Source of the DNA: Acetobacter sicerae
Lineage (GTDB): Bacteria; Pseudomonadota; Alphaproteobacteria; Acetobacterales; Acetobacteraceae
Direction of reading: 5' to 3'
DNA length: 64,000 nt
Assembly: GCF_011516765.1 (NCBI RefSeq)
Contig: NZ_JAAABN010000005.1
Coordinates: 1-64,000, forward strand
Shown here one piece after another: positions 62,133 to 64,000 of the stretch. How positions within the stretch are numbered: the first letter of the stretch is position 1; each line of letters begins with the position of its first letter. Position numbers and translations under genes: made by a program. Under the pieces are notes generated by a model. That model had not been told where the DNA came from. It searched no databases and worked only from the letters and a program-made list of their open reading frames with translations.

Positions 62133-62657
62133 GTGAACCGTACGGAGAAGCGCGAATTTGTCGCCTCGCTCGCTGCCGTGTTCGCAGAGACGTCCATGGT
62201 GGTTGTCACCCGTAATGACGGGCTGACAGTTGCCGATGTGACTGACCTGCGTCGCAAGGTGCGTGCTGCGGGAGCGACTTATAAGGTCGCGAAGAACCGG
62301 CTGGCCACTCTCGCCCTGGATGGGACCCGATTCGATGGCATTGCGCCGCTGTTGAAGGGGCCGACCGCTTTGTCGTGGTCGGCTGATCCTGTCGCAGTGG
62401 CGAAAGTGATCGTCGAGTTCGCCAAGACCAATGAGAAACTGGTGCTGCTTGGTGGCGCCCTTGGAACCCAGACGCTTGACGTCAACGGGCTCAAGGCGCT
62501 GGCCGAGCTGCCGTCTCTGGACACGCTTCGTGCGCAGCTCGTGGGGCTCATCTCCACGCCGGCTACGCGTATCGCGGGTGTTCTCCAGGCGCCGGCAGGC
62601 CAGCTGGCTCGGGTCTTTGGTGCCTATGCCAAGACGGGCGAGGCGGACGCAGCCTGA
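62133..62657 (+). CDS. rplJ: 50S ribosomal protein L10
   Basis: Ribosomal stalk base protein of 174 residues. It starts at GTG 62133 ([17 protein letters not shown]), preceded by a GGAGACGGG ribosome-binding site. Family segments: [32 protein letters not shown] and [18 protein letters not shown]. An earlier ATG at 62106 would add nine unrelated residues and is rejected. Confidence 0.96.
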   Translation: MNRTEKREFVASLAAVFAETSMVVVTRNDGLTVADVTDLRRKVRAAGATYKVAKNRLATLALDGTRFDGIAPLLKGPTALSWSADPVAVAKVIVEFAKTNEKLVLLGGALGTQTLDVNGLKALAELPSLDTLRAQLVGLISTPATRIAGVLQAPAGQLARVFGAYAKTGEADAA

Positions 62658-62752
62658 TGCGTCTCCCCGTAAGGGGAGAGAGAAAATGCGCATGACCCGT
62701 CTCTTTCGGGTTGTGCATCCGGAATCAGTATCTATATTAGGAAGACCATATC

Positions 62753-63127
62753 ATGGCCGATCTGAACAAGCTTGTTGACGAGCTTTCCGCTCTTACAGTT
62801 CTCGAAGCTGCTGAGCTGTCAAAGCTTCTCGAAGAGAAGTGGGGCGTTTCCGCCGCCGCTCCGGTTGCTGTTGCAGCCGCTGCTCCGGGTGCTGCTGCAG
62901 CTCCGGCTGAAGAGAAGACCGAATTTGACGTGATCCTTGCTGCTGCTGGCGACAAGAAGATCAACGTGATCAAGGAAATCCGCACGATCACCGGTCTGGG
63001 TCTGAAGGAAGCCAAGGACCTTGTCGAAGGCGCTCCGAAGACCATCAAGGAAGGCGCCAGCAAGGACGAAGCCGAGAAGATCAAGAAGACTCTCGAAGAG
63101 AACGGCGCTAAGGTTGAGATTAAATAA
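62753..63127 (+). CDS. rplL: 50S ribosomal protein L7/L12
   Basis: Ribosomal stalk protein of 124 residues: N-terminal dimer helix [20 protein letters not shown], Ala-rich hinge, and the C-terminal domain [20 protein letters not shown] then [16 protein letters not shown]. Gene follows rplJ by 95 nt. Confidence 0.98.
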   Translation: MADLNKLVDELSALTVLEAAELSKLLEEKWGVSAAAPVAVAAAAPGAAAAPAEEKTEFDVILAAAGDKKINVIKEIRTITGLGLKEAKDLVEGAPKTIKEGASKDEAEKIKKTLEENGAKVEIK

Positions 63128-63142
63128 TTATCTCGATCTTCT

Positions 63143-63172
63143 GGCGGCACCTCTGCGTGCCGTCACTGTTTT
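63143..63172 (+). terminator. Partial terminator/attenuator between rplL and rpoB
   Basis: GGCGGCAC pairs with GTGCCGTC (one G-T) across a 6-nt loop and is followed by ACTGTTTT, 15 nt after the rplL stop. A second stem (GGCGGAG with CTCCGCC, 63185-63210) follows. Partial termination here is the usual way to set the L7/L12 to RNA polymerase ratio. Confidence 0.7.
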
Positions 63173-63398
63173 GAGTTGGTTCTGGGCGGAGGCTGTCTAC
63201 GGTCTCCGCCTGTTCGTCTGTAGTGACTCCCTGTAAGGGTAAATTGCTACGACGGTTCACGGATCAGGCGGCTTGTGCTGGGTTTCGGCGCAAATCGTGT
63301 GAAGTGTGCATTACAGGCCGGACCGTCTGGCCGCCCTCCTTCCCTGTCGGGAACGGGGTGGCCGGATGGTCCGACGGCAGGGACGAGGCAGGATAGAC

Positions 63399-64000
63399 AT
63401 GAACGCAATCACCAAATCGTTCACGGGGCGTAAAAGGATCCGCAAGAGTTTCGGGCGGATTCCCGAAGTTGCGCCGATGCCTAACCTCATCGATGTTCAG
63501 CGCGCCTCCTATGAGGCCTTTCTTCAGGCGAACGTATCGCCTGATGCGCGGACACAGACGGGGCTTCAGGAAGTATTCCGTTCCGTTTTTCCGATCAACG
63601 ATTTCGCAGGACGTGGTCGTCTTGAGTTCGTTCAGTACGAATTCGAGGACCCGAAATATGACGTTGAGGAGTGCATCCAGCGCGGCCTGACATATGCGGC
63701 GCCGCTGAAGGTCATTCTCCGTCTGATCGTCTGGGACGTTGACGAGGACACGGGCTCCCGTTCGATCCGCGACATCAAGGAGCAGCCGGTTTACATGGGC
63801 GACATGCCCCTGATGACCGATAACGGCACCTTTATCGTCAATGGCACCGAGCGTGTGATCGTCAGTCAGATGCACCGTTCACCGGGCGTCTTCTTCGATC
63901 ATGACAAGGGCAAGACCCACTCTTCCGGCAAGTATCTCTTCTCGGCCCGCGTTATTCCGTATCGTGGCTCCTGGCTCGACTTCGAATTCGACGCCAAGGA
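63399..64000 (+). CDS. rpoB: RNA polymerase subunit beta, 5' part (cut by window end)
   Basis: ATG at 63399 with an AGGCAGGAT site upstream begins an open frame that runs off the right edge. The first residues read [20 protein letters not shown], then a section on [14 protein letters not shown] and [13 protein letters not shown] near the end, the standard start of alphaproteobacterial RpoB. About 200 codons are in the window. Confidence 0.97.
   Translation, partial: MNAITKSFTGRKRIRKSFGRIPEVAPMPNLIDVQRASYEAFLQANVSPDARTQTGLQEVFRSVFPINDFAGRGRLEFVQYEFEDPKYDVEECIQRGLTYAAPLKVILRLIVWDVDEDTGSRSIRDIKEQPVYMGDMPLMTDNGTFIVNGTERVIVSQMHRSPGVFFDHDKGKTHSSGKYLFSARVIPYRGSWLDFEFDAK

Noticed and set aside
1..64000. 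CRISPR arrays, tRNA or rRNA genes, prophage or plasmid maintenance genes
   Set aside because: No regular direct repeats, cloverleaf-like segments, rRNA sequence, integrase, toxin-antitoxin or phage structural genes were recognised by reading; a tRNA scan was not possible here.

Overview
The window looks like a chromosomal segment of an acetic acid bacterium (Acetobacteraceae, Alphaproteobacteria). The evidence is a membrane-anchored PQQ-type sorbosone dehydrogenase, an aerobic (cobN-type) cobalamin operon, alphaproteobacterial-style rplKAJL-rpoB and ribF/mutY/hemH proteins, and moderately high GC. The genus cannot be fixed from the sequence alone.

Region 1, about 0.1-26.5 kb, is a large organosulfur (sulfonate) acquisition island. 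A minus-strand operon (peroxiredoxin, flavin reductase, Tat-exported binding protein, ABC permease, ABC ATPase) sits behind a divergent LysR regulator. Facing it is a plus-strand operon: SsuD-like FMNH2 monooxygenase, D-2-hydroxyacid dehydrogenase, class II aldolase, thiol dioxygenase and a four-domain rhodanese. Next come a TonB-dependent receptor divergent from a second binding protein, a second ABC ATPase/permease pair divergent from a third binding protein with an SfnB/DszC-like flavoprotein and a small hydrolase, a nitroreductase, and an AprAB-like flavoprotein plus dicluster ferredoxin with a fourth binding protein. Two bacterial-luciferase-like monooxygenases follow, the second broken by one in-frame TAA. 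Between them lie remnants of another monooxygenase and of another TonB receptor. The genes suggest outer-membrane uptake, periplasmic capture, import, reductive FMN supply and oxidative desulfonation, with thiol/sulfane sulfur handling downstream.

Region 2, 26.6-36.2 kb, holds a lone cytochrome P450, a large KatE-type catalase, a probable glycosyltransferase-25 remnant, a succinate-semialdehyde-type dehydrogenase, a DUF721 protein, mutY, a hypothetical gene and ferrochelatase.

Region 3, 36.6-41.2 kb, has two convergent genes for Ser/Thr/Gly/Asn-rich beta-roll proteins without N-terminal signal peptides (probable type I secretion substrates) that share a strong bidirectional terminator, then a decayed IS5-family element.

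Region 4, 41.3-50.9 kb, is a tightly overlapping cobalamin operon (DUF1636, cobW, cobN, cobB, cobO, cobQ, cobC) behind a recognisable promoter and a cobalamin riboswitch.

Region 5, 51-60.5 kb, holds the PQQ sorbosone dehydrogenase, a FUSC-type exporter, two small proteins, a methionine-salvage/flavin operon (mtnB, mtnD, mtnC, ribF), tatA, and a CHAP lipoprotein with recX. Region 6, 60.6-64 kb, is rplK-rplA, a probable L10 leader, rplJ-rplL, and the 5' part of rpoB cut by the window edge.
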